Source of the DNA: Bullifex porci
GTDB taxonomy: Bacteria; Spirochaetota; Spirochaetia; Sphaerochaetales; Sphaerochaetaceae
DNA length: 64,000 nucleotides
Direction of reading: 5' to 3'
NCBI RefSeq assembly: GCF_009695635.1
Contig: NZ_VUNN01000008.1
Coordinates: 1-64,000, forward strand
Positions 17,706 through 26,741 of the stretch are shown here, piece after piece. The notes under the pieces are model-generated. The model did no database searches and was not told where the DNA came from. It worked only from the letters and a program-made list of their open reading frames with translations. Every line of letters begins with the position of its first letter. Positions within the stretch are counted from its first letter, which is position 1. The position numbers and the translations under genes were made by a program.

Positions 17706-17752
17706 ACCGACAACCTGTCGGTATTATGAACTATCTTATATCCAAATGTCAA
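17704..17752 (-). promoter_or_regulatory. tetR promoter with operator overlapping the start codon
   Basis: Minus strand: TTGACA (17747-17752), 18-base spacer, CATAAT (17723-17728). The operator at 17704-17724 is a perfect inverted repeat, ATACCGACA and TGTCGGTAT around ACC, spanning from the -10 box to the first bases of the ATG. Confidence 0.8.
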
Positions 17753-17757
17753 GCTTT

Positions 17758-19110
17758 CTATTTTAAAGCACTACTAATCATAATTGCTTGCTTAATATTT
17801 TTGCATGTACTCATCTTTAAATCAGGAAGCTTTGTAGGAGATAAAATATTAATAAAGCCTAAATCATTGCTTGCCTTTACTCTCTTTTCTAAAAAGGAAA
17901 CAGGCCTTACCTCTCCAGCTAAGGAGAGCTCTCCAAAGCTTACTAAATCAGAGGATAGAGGCTTTCCATTTCGAGCAGAATAAAGAGCTAAAGCAACAGC
18001 TAATTCAATTGAAACCTCATTAATTTTCATACCACCAGCAACATTAATATAGATATCCTGGTCAGATAGCCTTATGCCTGCATGTCGCTCTAATATAGCT
18101 GCTATTCTATTTATTCTTGCTACATCTATTCTATCTGAATAAACACGAGATAAACCACTCTTTGCCGGAACTGTTAGCGCCTGGATTTCGACTAGAAAGG
18201 TTCTTGAGCCCTCTACAACTGCAGTATACGCTATACCGGCGGGTAGCTCTTCTCCCCTTTTCGTTGAGATGAAAAACTCAGAAGGGTCCTTTACAGCCTT
18301 CAAGCCATCACTATCCATCCTAAAGATTCCAATTTCATCAACAGATCCAAATCTATTCTTTACAGCTCTTAAGAACCTTACACCAGTTTCTGCATGTTCG
18401 AAATATAAAACTGTATCCACTAAATGCTCAACAATTTTAGGTCCTGCTAGGACTCCTTCCTTTGTTACATGACCAATAAAGAACATTGCAATATTCTTAG
18501 TTTTTGCAACCATGCTTAATGCATAGCAGCATGCTCTCATTTGATTAGGAGAGCCTGCAATAGATGGTACTGTTGAAGTAGATAATGTTTGTAGCGAGTC
18601 TATTACAACAACGGCTGGTGATATTTTTTCTATTACATCTAAAAGAGCCTCTAGACGTGTATCACAAAAAATATTGATACTTTTTAAATCTAATCCAAGT
18701 CTAATAGCTCTAAGCTTTACTTGTGATGGTGATTCCTCACCAGAAACATACAGCACACTTCCTTGTACAGCAGAGGATGATAGCATTTGAAGCATGATAG
18801 TGGATTTACCTATTCCGGGCTCACCACCAACCAATACAGAGCTAGGTCTCATAATTCCACCACCAAGCACTCTATCTAACTCACTAATGCCTGAATCAAA
18901 ACGTGTTGCTTCATCTACAGCTACATCAGATAAGCTCTTAATCTCTTTATCAATAATAGGCATAACCTGCTGTGTTTTATTACTACTTGAAGCTATTACC
19001 TTTTCCTCAACAAAGGAATTCCAAGAGCCGCAGCTAGGACATCTTCCTAGCCACTTACTCTCTTCTCTGCCACACTCACTACAAACAAAGCGTACTGTAT
19101 CTTTCTTCAT
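17758..19110 (-). CDS. radA: DNA repair protein RadA (DnaB-type branch-migration helicase)
   Basis: 450 residues, usual length. N-terminal zinc finger CSECG...CPSCGSW (residues 10-30), RecA-like core with Walker A GGEPGIGKST, the RadA-specific KNRFGSVDEIG motif, and a C-terminal Lon-protease-like domain (about 270-450) ending near SPTKLPDLKM. It acts in processing of recombination intermediates. The ATG lies three bases after the stop codon of the cyclophilin-FKBP gene, so the two are cotranscribed, probably from the parA promoter. Confidence 0.95.
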   Translation of the reverse strand: MKKDTVRFVCSECGREESKWLGRCPSCGSWNSFVEEKVIASSSNKTQQVMPIIDKEIKSLSDVAVDEATRFDSGISELDRVLGGGIMRPSSVLVGGEPGIGKSTIMLQMLSSSAVQGSVLYVSGEESPSQVKLRAIRLGLDLKSINIFCDTRLEALLDVIEKISPAVVVIDSLQTLSTSTVPSIAGSPNQMRACCYALSMVAKTKNIAMFFIGHVTKEGVLAGPKIVEHLVDTVLYFEHAETGVRFLRAVKNRFGSVDEIGIFRMDSDGLKAVKDPSEFFISTKRGEELPAGIAYTAVVEGSRTFLVEIQALTVPAKSGLSRVYSDRIDVARINRIAAILERHAGIRLSDQDIYINVAGGMKINEVSIELAVALALYSARNGKPLSSDLVSFGELSLAGEVRPVSFLEKRVKASNDLGFINILSPTKLPDLKMSTCKNIKQAIMISSALK

Positions 19111-19115
19111 ATTTT

Positions 19116-20066
19116 TTAGAAATCTAAGAGCTCAACATCAAAGATTAATGTTGACTTAGGTGGAATAACTCCTGGGTATCCGTGGATACCATATCCAAGC
19201 TGATAAGGAATAATTAGAGTTCTCTTTTCTCCCTTTTTCATTGTCTGAAGTGCTTCATTCCAACCCTCAATTACCTGTCCAATCTTAAATGTAGCTGGTT
19301 CACCTCTTAAGATAGAGGAGTCAAATATTTTACCATTTAAGAATGTACCCTGGTAGTGAACAGTAACATTTTGACCATATTTAGGAGACTTATCACCACT
19401 ACCTTCTTTGAGTACTACATATTTAAGTCCAGAAGGAGTTTTAATTGCACCTGGATAGCGGTTATCAATTTCTCTATCAATCTTTTTCTGTTCTTCAGCT
19501 TCTTTTTTATTTGCTTCCTCTTCTACCTTCTCAACTAAATCAGAAAAGGCTTGCTTAGTACAAACAAATTTTTCAGCATCCTCACCAACTCTAATGATAG
19601 TTACGCTTTCGATTCTATCACCAGTTTTGATCTTATTTACAACGTTTTGGCCTTCAACAACATGACCAAATACAGAATGCTTTCCATCCAACCATGGTGT
19701 TGCAACATGTGTAATAAAGAACTGGCTACCATTAGTTCCAGGACCAGCATTAGCCATAGAAAGAATACCTGGGCCTGTGTGCTTTAAGGAAGGATCAAAT
19801 TCATCAGGGAATCTATAGCCTGGGCCACCTGTTCCATCGCCCTTTGGACATCCACCTTGAATCATGAAATCAGGGATTACTCTGTGGAAATTAAGGCCAT
19901 CATAGAAAGGCTCTCCCTCATCCTGAAGATTTAATACACCTTCTGCAAGTCCAACGAAATTCATAACAGTCATTGGAACCTTCTTATATTCAAGCTCTAA
20001 TAAAATATCGCCCTTACTTGTTTTGATCTCTGCATAGAGACCATCTTTTAAATCACTTTTTTCCAT
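19116..20066 (-). CDS. Dual peptidyl-prolyl isomerase: cyclophilin-FKBP fusion
   Basis: 316 residues from the ATG at 20066, which has AGGAAG upstream; an earlier in-frame codon would run into parB. Residues 10-165 are a cyclophilin ([42 protein letters not shown]). A charged, coiled-coil-like linker (about 175-205) leads to an FKBP domain (215-316) with [18 protein letters not shown] and [15 protein letters not shown] and an [13 protein letters not shown] end. No signal peptide, so a cytosolic protein-folding catalyst. Fusions in this cyclophilin-first order have been described in Treponema and Flavobacterium. Operon parA-parB-this-radA. Confidence 0.93.
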   Translation of the reverse strand: MEKSDLKDGLYAEIKTSKGDILLELEYKKVPMTVMNFVGLAEGVLNLQDEGEPFYDGLNFHRVIPDFMIQGGCPKGDGTGGPGYRFPDEFDPSLKHTGPGILSMANAGPGTNGSQFFITHVATPWLDGKHSVFGHVVEGQNVVNKIKTGDRIESVTIIRVGEDAEKFVCTKQAFSDLVEKVEEEANKKEAEEQKKIDREIDNRYPGAIKTPSGLKYVVLKEGSGDKSPKYGQNVTVHYQGTFLNGKIFDSSILRGEPATFKIGQVIEGWNEALQTMKKGEKRTLIIPYQLGYGIHGYPGVIPPKSTLIFDVELLDF

Positions 20067-20076
20067 CTTACTTCCT

Positions 20077-21015
20077 TTATTCAAATAGGTCTTCACTCTT
20101 TCCAAGTACTTTATAAAGCCTCTCTAAATCAGCTCTACTAGAATATTGAATAACGAGCTTTCCCTTCTTCAAATTACCTTTTACTTCTACTTTAGTTCCA
20201 AAAGCCTCAAGGAACTTATCTTCAACTTCTTGAACATATGGATCCTTTGCTCTTGTACTCTTTTTAACTTTTATTTTCTTTCCTTGATTAAGCTGCTCAG
20301 CCTCTAATTCTGCTTCTCTTACAGATAACTCATTTTCAATGATTTTATCTCTGAGTAGTGCTCTATCACTTGGGTTAACAAGAGAAAGAATAGCTCTTGC
20401 ATGACCAGCTGATAATACACCTGAAATAACATCATCCTTCATAGAATCTGGAAGCTGTAAAAGTCTTAAGCTATTTGCAACTGTACTTCTTTTCTTTCCA
20501 ACCTTTTCAGCAACCTCTTCTTGAGTTAATCCAGATTTTTGAATTAGATATTGATAAGCAGCTGCTTCATCGATTGAATTTAGATTTTCTCTCTGAATAT
20601 TCTCTATTAAGGCTACTTCAATTCTCTCAACCTCAGAAAAGCTTTTTACAATTACAGGAACTTCCTTAAGACCTGCAAGCTTAGCAGCACGATATCTTCG
20701 TTCACCTGCAACGATAACATATTTATCATCATTAATTTTCTCAACTAAAAGAGGCTGTAATACACCCTGATTTTTAATTGATTCAGCTAACTCCTGCAAT
20801 GTATTATCGTCAAAGGATTTTCTTGGTTGCTCCTTATTTGCTTCAATTTTATCAATTGAAATAGAAAGAATTCTATCCTTTACATCTTCATCAGACATAG
20901 AAACAGTAATCTTTTCTTTTGGCTTTGATACAACATCAGGAGTAATATCAAAATCAAAATTGCCAAGTAAGGACCCCATTCCCTTGCCTAATCCATGTGT
21001 TTTTTTAGTTGACAC
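20077..21015 (-). CDS. parB: Chromosome-partitioning protein ParB
   Basis: 312 residues. N-terminal [10 protein letters not shown] tail that stimulates ParA, ParB/Srx CTPase domain (about 45-135) with [14 protein letters not shown] (box II), [13 protein letters not shown] (the GERRxR motif), HTH region [26 protein letters not shown] (about 170-195), and a C-terminal dimerisation domain. It loads on parS as a CTP-dependent clamp; three matching parS sites lie at 22169, 22922 and 23737. Start is GTG 21015 with AAGGAGG nine bases upstream; it overlaps parA by 11 bases. Confidence 0.97.
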   Translation of the reverse strand: MSTKKTHGLGKGMGSLLGNFDFDITPDVVSKPKEKITVSMSDEDVKDRILSISIDKIEANKEQPRKSFDDNTLQELAESIKNQGVLQPLLVEKINDDKYVIVAGERRYRAAKLAGLKEVPVIVKSFSEVERIEVALIENIQRENLNSIDEAAAYQYLIQKSGLTQEEVAEKVGKKRSTVANSLRLLQLPDSMKDDVISGVLSAGHARAILSLVNPSDRALLRDKIIENELSVREAELEAEQLNQGKKIKVKKSTRAKDPYVQEVEDKFLEAFGTKVEVKGNLKKGKLVIQYSSRADLERLYKVLGKSEDLFE

Positions 21016-21766
21016 GATCTAAGACCTCCTTAGCTAGGCTATGGTACGCTTTAGTACCAGAATTTGATGCATCATAGATGTTAATCGGCATTCCATATGA
21101 TGGTGCTTCTGCAAGTCTAATACTTCTAGGAATTATTGTTTTAAAAACTAAATCTGGAAAGAAGTTAGATATATCCTCAACAACCTCATTATTTAATTTA
21201 GCTCTCTTAGTATACATAGTAAATAAAACACCAAGTATCTCAAGATTAGGATTCAATGTCTTTCTTACAGATGAAATAGTTCTCATTAACAAATTAAGAC
21301 CTTCCATTGCAAAATATTCACATTGCATAGGTATTATTACTTTCTCAGCCCAACACATTGCATTCATTGTTATAAGTCCTAGTGATGGAGGACAATCAAC
21401 AAAGATAAAATCAAAATCTGATGAGATGGGATCTAATGCCTTAGAAAGGAAAAATTCTCTATTTTCTTCATCAACCAACTCAACATTTAAACCAGCTAAA
21501 TCCAAGGAACCAGGAATAACAAATAGATTTTGAAAAGGTGTTACTTGAATTGCTTCTTGAACAGAAACCTTACCTACAACAGCATCATAACAGGTTGGTT
21601 TTCGACTATCACCAGAAACAGATCCAGTTAAATTACCCTGAGAGTCAAAATCAACAAGCAAAACCTTATAACCAAGAGCTGCAAGAGCAGACCCTAGATT
21701 AACACAAGTAGTTGTTTTTCCAACACCACCTTTTTGATTTAAAAAGATTAACTTATGTGCACTCAT
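21005..21766 (-). CDS. parA: Chromosome-partitioning ATPase ParA (Soj)
   Basis: 253 residues. Deviant Walker A KGGVGKTT (residues 12-19), Walker A' VDFDSQGN and Walker B FVDCPPSLG, normal length for chromosomal ParA/Soj. It drives segregation of ParB-parS complexes and in many bacteria modulates DnaA. The ATG at 21766 has no Shine-Dalgarno; the promoter's -10 box ends nine bases upstream, so the transcript is nearly leaderless. First gene of parA-parB-cyclophilin/FKBP-radA. Confidence 0.97.
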   Translation of the reverse strand: MSAHKLIFLNQKGGVGKTTTCVNLGSALAALGYKVLLVDFDSQGNLTGSVSGDSRKPTCYDAVVGKVSVQEAIQVTPFQNLFVIPGSLDLAGLNVELVDEENREFFLSKALDPISSDFDFIFVDCPPSLGLITMNAMCWAEKVIIPMQCEYFAMEGLNLLMRTISSVRKTLNPNLEILGVLFTMYTKRAKLNNEVVEDISNFFPDLVFKTIIPRSIRLAEAPSYGMPINIYDASNSGTKAYHSLAKEVLDRVN

Positions 21767-21775
21767 ATTGTCTTT

Positions 21776-21804
21776 AATATATTAATTATCTCTAAAATTG
21801 TCGA
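21776..21804 (-). promoter_or_regulatory. Leaderless-type promoter of parA
   Basis: Minus strand: TCGACA (21799-21804), 17-base spacer, TATATT (21776-21781), 9 bases before the ATG. Confidence 0.5.
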
Positions 21805-21818
21805 CAGTAAAAAACAGT

Positions 21819-21848
21819 TTGACCGATTATCATAATATGTAGTATTTT
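21819..21848 (+). promoter_or_regulatory. Promoter of nfuA
   Basis: TTGACC (21819-21824), 18-base spacer, TATTTT (21843-21848). The leader holds GGAGG at 21866-21870, eight bases before the ATG. Confidence 0.45.
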
Positions 21849-21878
21849 AAGTGTATCAATTATTCGGAGGTTCATTAA

Positions 21879-22121
21879 ATGGCAGAAATGACACTTGAAG
21901 AAAAAGTAATCGATGCAATTAATCAAATTAGACCTTCACTCCAAAATGATGGTGGTGATATCGAATTTGTAAGCATGGAAGGTAAAAATATATCTGTTAA
22001 GTTACTTGGTGCATGTGCTGGTTGTCCAATGTCTCAAGCAACTCTCAAAAATGGCGTAGAAAAGTATCTAAGACATGTAGTTGATCCAGAACTCGTTGTC
22101 GAAAACTCACTTCAGTTTTAA
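21879..22121 (+). CDS. NifU-like C-terminal-domain Fe-S scaffold/carrier (Nfu)
   Basis: 80 residues, a stand-alone Nfu domain. It shows INQIRPSLQNDGGDIEFV and the cluster-binding CxxC in GACAGCPMSQ (Cys 45 and 48), and a C-terminal helix. Such proteins bind a 4Fe-4S cluster as a dimer and deliver it to apoproteins; this organism uses several Fe-S enzymes (endonuclease III, serine dehydratase). Strong GGAGG ribosome site; its own promoter and terminator. Divergent from parA. Confidence 0.92.
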   Translation: MAEMTLEEKVIDAINQIRPSLQNDGGDIEFVSMEGKNISVKLLGACAGCPMSQATLKNGVEKYLRHVVDPELVVENSLQF

Positions 22122-22138
22122 TAATACTTTAAAAAATT

Positions 22139-22166
22139 AATCTGTCCAAATTGGACAGATTTTTTT
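22139..22166 (+). terminator. Terminator of the Nfu gene
   Basis: AATCTGTCC and GGACAGATT (9-bp stem, 5-base loop) followed by a run of Ts to 22166. The first parS site begins three bases later. Confidence 0.9.
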
Positions 22167-22168
22167 AT

Positions 22169-22184
22169 TGTTTCACGTGAAACA
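22169..22184. other. parS site 1
   Basis: TGTTTCACGTGAAACA, identical to the bacterial parS consensus. ParB is encoded 1.2 kb away. Confidence 0.97.
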
Positions 22185-22921
22185 ACAATCTAATAAAACA
22201 AATTAATTATTTATAATACAAAGAGTTAAATAAAATAATGTATTATAAAATAATAAAAAATTTTATTTCTTTTCATAAATCAAAAAGAAAATAGAAACAA
22301 AGACCTTTCTTTAAATAATTATAAAAGAGTAAACAAAATTTCCTATATAACGTGGTGATACTTACTATTACACAAAGAGCACTGGGTGCAGTAATAACTA
22401 CAGGACACTATTAATTCAAAGTATTATTCAATAAGAATAGACAGTATCCAATAAAGCTCTTTCTTTTATAATTGAAGTAGTAAACCTACGTACAATATAG
22501 AAAATAATAATATCTTCAGGATCAAACACAGGCTTAAGAAAAATATAAAAGTCTTTTTATACTTAATAAAAAAAATCAATCTAATTATTAATCCAGCTTT
22601 TTAGGAGGTAATAATATTAAAATAACCTTTAATTCCATATTCAATACTTATTATCGTATATTAGCTCTACTAGTATTTAAAAATAGAAAGCATTTTCGAT
22701 GTATTTTATAACAACTTTAAAATATTTTATTTAAAAGCCAGAGTATAAAACTAAAAAAATATGTTTTTCTTTTTAAAGATCATCCAAAAAATATTCGATG
22801 CTAAGATGTTAAAGTAAAAAAATAAAGAACTAATATCAGATATAAAACTAAGTAAATATTCATAATATTTAATTTTTAATTTTATTTATTAGAAAAGATG
22901 TTATTAAAACAAATAATTTGA

Positions 22922-22937
22922 TGTTTCACGTGAAACA
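22922..22937. other. parS site 2
   Basis: TGTTTCACGTGAAACA, a perfect parS palindrome, 753 bases after site 1. Confidence 0.97.
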
Positions 22938-23736
22938 ATAGCAATATATAAACTATTATAATTTTATCAAATTCTTCTAACACTAACCTCTAATATTATC
23001 TAAAGTTGACAATTGGATATTAACAATAAAAAATAACATCTTTCTTTATAAATACAATTGTTTATTGAAATACTAGTAAGCATTGCTGCTTTTAATATAA
23101 TCAATAACATATATAAGATAATTTATAATTAGCAAATCTGTAAGTAATAACCTAATTTAACATTTTATTTTTAAATGAATTCATATTATTAAAACATTTC
23201 ACTTAATTATATTTAAACAGATGTATTCCAATTAAGTAAAATGTTTTCATAATAAGCTGACATTAAAAGCTTTACTTTACAACTATAGTATCAAGCAAAA
23301 AAATAATTTTCTTTTTCACTGATAATCTAACTTCTTCAATTTCTGGTTAAATAAAAGAACTATCTAATTATGGAAGATAAAGTTTTATTATTCTTACTAA
23401 TAAAAAAGTTAAATCTTTATTATTAAATACCCTTTTTCTTCATCTTAAATTACTAAAGCTAAAATATACAACTATTATTACATCTTATGATTTCTAATCT
23501 AAAAAATTTTGCTAATCAAAATAAAACATCCAAATCGTTTATATTATTAATTACATTATTGCTTTGTTAAAGTGTATTAAGAATTCAGGGAAATTATTTT
23601 TTTATTGTACTGATTGGAAGTTTAAGTATTAAAGAAAAGAATATTAACTTTACTTTTTTTCTTAATCATAATTAATATTTAAACCTTTTATTATTCATAA
23701 ACGATGTCTGCAAAAATTTTTATTAAAAAATATTAC

Positions 23737-23752
23737 TGTTTCACGTGAAACA
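23737..23752. other. parS site 3
   Basis: TGTTTCACGTGAAACA, a perfect parS palindrome, 815 bases after site 2. Confidence 0.97.
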
Positions 23753-24134
23753 CTGATAACCAGAATCAAAGTTAAGTCTATACAATTCTATATCAGCATA
23801 AATTTATCATTAGTATTAATTTTTCATGTCCCTTCAAATGCATTAGCAAATTATATCTTCTTCTATTCTTACATCTCTTTTTCACTGCTATTTCATTAAG
23901 ATAAGAGCCTTGGTGGACTTGTCATCATCACTATATATATTCAGATAGTCAATTAATAACATCCTAGTACTTAGTTTTTTTTATCATTTTTTATTTTTTC
24001 TAAAAACCTCATTTAAACGCGTAAAACGCGGTTTTTTACTCTTAAATTACTATATATAGAAACAGTTACATGTAGGGTTATACCCTAGTTTTATTATATT
24101 AAATACAATAATAAACACTTTTATTTTAGGGTAA

Positions 24135-24169
24135 AAAAAAGCTGCCAGTAATAATTTTACTGACAGCAA
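24135..24169 (-). terminator. Terminator of gyrBA
   Basis: Minus strand: GCTGTCAGTAA and TTACTGGCAGC form an 11-bp stem (one U-G pair) followed by eight Ts. Confidence 0.93.
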
Positions 24170-24189
24170 ATCAAATTATCGTTTATTTA

Positions 24190-26730
24190 TTATTCTTCTG
24201 TTTGATTATCATTTGTAGCATCATTAGAAGCTTCTGTTTCTTCTGCTGTTTCAGGGATTTCAACTTCCTCATCAGATTCTTCCTGATAATTAGTTGCAGC
24301 CATTGCTACAATGTAATCATCCTTTTTCTTGAAAGTAGCAACCTTAACGCCATGTGCAGTTCTGCCTTGAATAGAAATATCCTTTACATGAACTCTTATT
24401 GTTTGACCATTAAGAGAAACAAATACTACATCGTTATCATCATTAACAGCTAAGGCATTTACAAGATAACTTGTCTTCTCATCAACAGAGTAAATTTTTT
24501 GACCCATAGTAGCTCTACCATGAGAATTGAATTCTTCAAATCTTACCTGTTTACCCTTACCATTTTCAGTAACCATGAGAATACGTTTATCTTCTTCAAC
24601 TCTTACAAGACCGATAATTTCATCATCATCTAAGAGCTTCATTGCTCTTACACCACGAGTAGAACGACCCATAGTTCTAATTGAATCAGAAGAAGTTCTT
24701 AATCCTTTACCTGTTTTTGAAACGATCATTACATCATCGCCTTCGTTTACAAATATAGATTGTACTAGGCTATCACCTTCATCAAGAATAATAGCTTTTA
24801 CACCTCTCTTCTTTGCATTAACAAAAGCAGAAAGCTCAACCTTCTTAGTGATACCATACTTTGTAATCATCATTAGGTATTCACCATCCTTGAAGTCCTC
24901 AAAACAGATAATTGATGTTACCTTTTCCTGGTTTTCAATCTGAAGGAAGTTTTTAATATTAGCTCCCTTAGAGTTTTTAGCTCCCTCTGGAATTTCATAT
25001 ACATATGTGTAATATGCCTTTCCAAGGTTAGTAACATACATAACTATATCATGGCTTGATGCAATAAATAGGTGCTCAATAAAGTCTCCATCTGTAAGCT
25101 TTGCACCTCTTACACCCTTACCACCTCTACTCTGAGCCTTATATTCTTCAGCAGAAAGACGCTTAGCAAAGCCCTTGTTTGAAATAAGAACTACTACCTG
25201 TTCTTCCTTGATAAAGTCAGCATCTGTTGTACTATCAAGCTCTCTCTCTTGAATTTCAGTTCTTCTTCTATCACCATATTTTTGGCCGATTTCTTGAATT
25301 TCCTTCTTAACAACAGCTAAGATTTTGTTTCTATCAGAAAGAAGATCCTTAAAGTAAGCAATCTGAGCTTCAATTTCAGCTAACTCATCTAGAATCTTTT
25401 GGGTCTCTAAATGAGATAATCTACCAAGCTTCATATCGATAATAGCAAAGGCTTGCTTAGCATCAAGACCAAATCTCTTCTGAAGCTCAAGAGATGCAAT
25501 ATTGTTATCTTCACTTGCCTTAATAATTTCAATTACTTCATCGATATTATCAAGACCAATCTTTAAGCCCTCTAAAATATGAGCTCTTTCCTCTGCCTTT
25601 TGAAGGTCATAGCGAGTTCTTCTTTCAATAACAATCTCTCTATGATCAACATAAGAAGAAAGCATCTCCTTTAGAGTTAAAACCTTTGGTCTACCATCCT
25701 TAAGAGCTAGATTGTAGATATTGAAGTTTGATTGTAATGCAGTTCTGCTGAAAAGCATATTAAGAACAATATTTGGTACTGCTCCCTGCTTTAGCTCAAC
25801 TACTATTCTAATACCATCTCTATCTGATTCATCTCTTACCTGAGAAATATTAGGAATAGCATTATCCTTTCTTAAATCATCAATCTTCTTTACAAGCTCT
25901 GCTTTGTTAACCTGATATGGAATTTCAGTGAAAATGATTCTATCATGTCCCTTATCATTTTCTTCAATTTCATAGCGTGAACGTATAACAACCTTACCTT
26001 TTCCTGTAGTAAATGCATCAACTATACCCTTTTTTCCACAAATAATACCGGCAGAAGGGAAGTCTGGGCCCTTTACATAATCTATCAACTCAAGAGATGA
26101 GATATCAGGGTTATCAATAAGAGCACATATACCATCTACAACCTCATTAAGGTTATGAGGAGCCATGTTTGTTGCCATACCTACAGCAATACCACTGGAA
26201 CCATTAGTTAATAAAAATGGGAATGCAGCAGGAAGTACTGTTGGTTCTTCAAGAGAGTCATCGTAGTTTGGTCCAAAATCAACTGTATTTTTACCAATAT
26301 CGGTGAGCATTTCCTCACCAATTTTACTCATCTTTGACTCTGTGTATCTCATTGCTGCTGGTGGGTCACCATCAATAGAACCAAAGTTACCTTGAGGTGT
26401 AACAACTGGATATCTAAGTGAGAAATCCTGAGCAAGTCTTACGAGAGCATCATATACAGAAGCATCACCATGTGGGTGATATTTACCAAGTACATCACCG
26501 ACGATACGAGCACACTTCTTATATGGACCACTGGCCTTAAGACCCATCTCATACATATCGTATAAAATTCTTCTATGTACAGGCTTTAGACCATCACGTA
26601 CATCAGGAAGGGCACGACTGATGATAACTGACATAGCATAATTCAGATAGCTGGTCTTCATCTCAGTCGATACATCAGCTATTATTGTACGGCTGTTAAT
26701 ATCATCAGCCTTTGTTATTTCATCATCCAT
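24190..26730 (-). CDS. gyrA: DNA gyrase subunit A
   Basis: 846 residues. Winged-helix/tower domain with catalytic Tyr 129 in [10 protein letters not shown], coiled coil, and a C-terminal beta-pinwheel with the GyrA box [11 protein letters not shown] (residue about 555). An acidic tail ([17 protein letters not shown]) ends the protein. The quinolone-resistance region reads HGDASVYD, so the position equal to E. coli Ser83 is Ala 90 here. With GyrB it introduces negative supercoils. gyrB lies 11 bases upstream in the same operon. Confidence 0.97.
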   Translation of the reverse strand: MDDEITKADDINSRTIIADVSTEMKTSYLNYAMSVIISRALPDVRDGLKPVHRRILYDMYEMGLKASGPYKKCARIVGDVLGKYHPHGDASVYDALVRLAQDFSLRYPVVTPQGNFGSIDGDPPAAMRYTESKMSKIGEEMLTDIGKNTVDFGPNYDDSLEEPTVLPAAFPFLLTNGSSGIAVGMATNMAPHNLNEVVDGICALIDNPDISSLELIDYVKGPDFPSAGIICGKKGIVDAFTTGKGKVVIRSRYEIEENDKGHDRIIFTEIPYQVNKAELVKKIDDLRKDNAIPNISQVRDESDRDGIRIVVELKQGAVPNIVLNMLFSRTALQSNFNIYNLALKDGRPKVLTLKEMLSSYVDHREIVIERRTRYDLQKAEERAHILEGLKIGLDNIDEVIEIIKASEDNNIASLELQKRFGLDAKQAFAIIDMKLGRLSHLETQKILDELAEIEAQIAYFKDLLSDRNKILAVVKKEIQEIGQKYGDRRRTEIQERELDSTTDADFIKEEQVVVLISNKGFAKRLSAEEYKAQSRGGKGVRGAKLTDGDFIEHLFIASSHDIVMYVTNLGKAYYTYVYEIPEGAKNSKGANIKNFLQIENQEKVTSIICFEDFKDGEYLMMITKYGITKKVELSAFVNAKKRGVKAIILDEGDSLVQSIFVNEGDDVMIVSKTGKGLRTSSDSIRTMGRSTRGVRAMKLLDDDEIIGLVRVEEDKRILMVTENGKGKQVRFEEFNSHGRATMGQKIYSVDEKTSYLVNALAVNDDNDVVFVSLNGQTIRVHVKDISIQGRTAHGVKVATFKKKDDYIVAMAATNYQEESDEEVEIPETAEETEASNDATNDNQTEE

Positions 26731-26741
26731 ACTTTCTTCCT

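Larger units (their letters stand above)
22185..24134. other. Two-kilobase non-coding AT-rich region carrying the parS cluster
   Basis: No convincing reading frame, tRNA or rRNA is visible between the Nfu terminator and the gyrA terminator. The region is very AT-rich. It holds parS sites 2 and 3. A less AT-rich island at about 22350-22490 has distant complementary segments AAAGAGC and GCTCTTT (possible ncRNA). Near 24002-24037 AAAAACC could pair with GGTTTTT, with CGCG repeats between, and 24074-24088 is the small inverted repeat TAGGGT-TAT-ACCCTA. Its likely role is centromere-like; the absence of genes over this length is striking against the dense packing elsewhere. Confidence 0.7.

Noticed and set aside
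20067-20105. N-terminal extension of the cyclophilin-FKBP protein
   Set aside because: It would overlap the end of parB and lacks homology, while the ATG at 20066 has AGGAAG at proper spacing.
22360-22415. Short reading frame ending in LGAVITTGHY in the parS region
   Set aside because: Only about 20 codons, no ribosome site and no recognisable family; treated as part of a possible RNA or of a decayed sequence.
24002-24037. Hairpin with CGCG repeats and a T-run upstream of the gyrA terminator region
   Set aside because: The outer and inner pairings compete, no gene precedes it on the plus strand, and a strong gyrBA terminator lies beside it.
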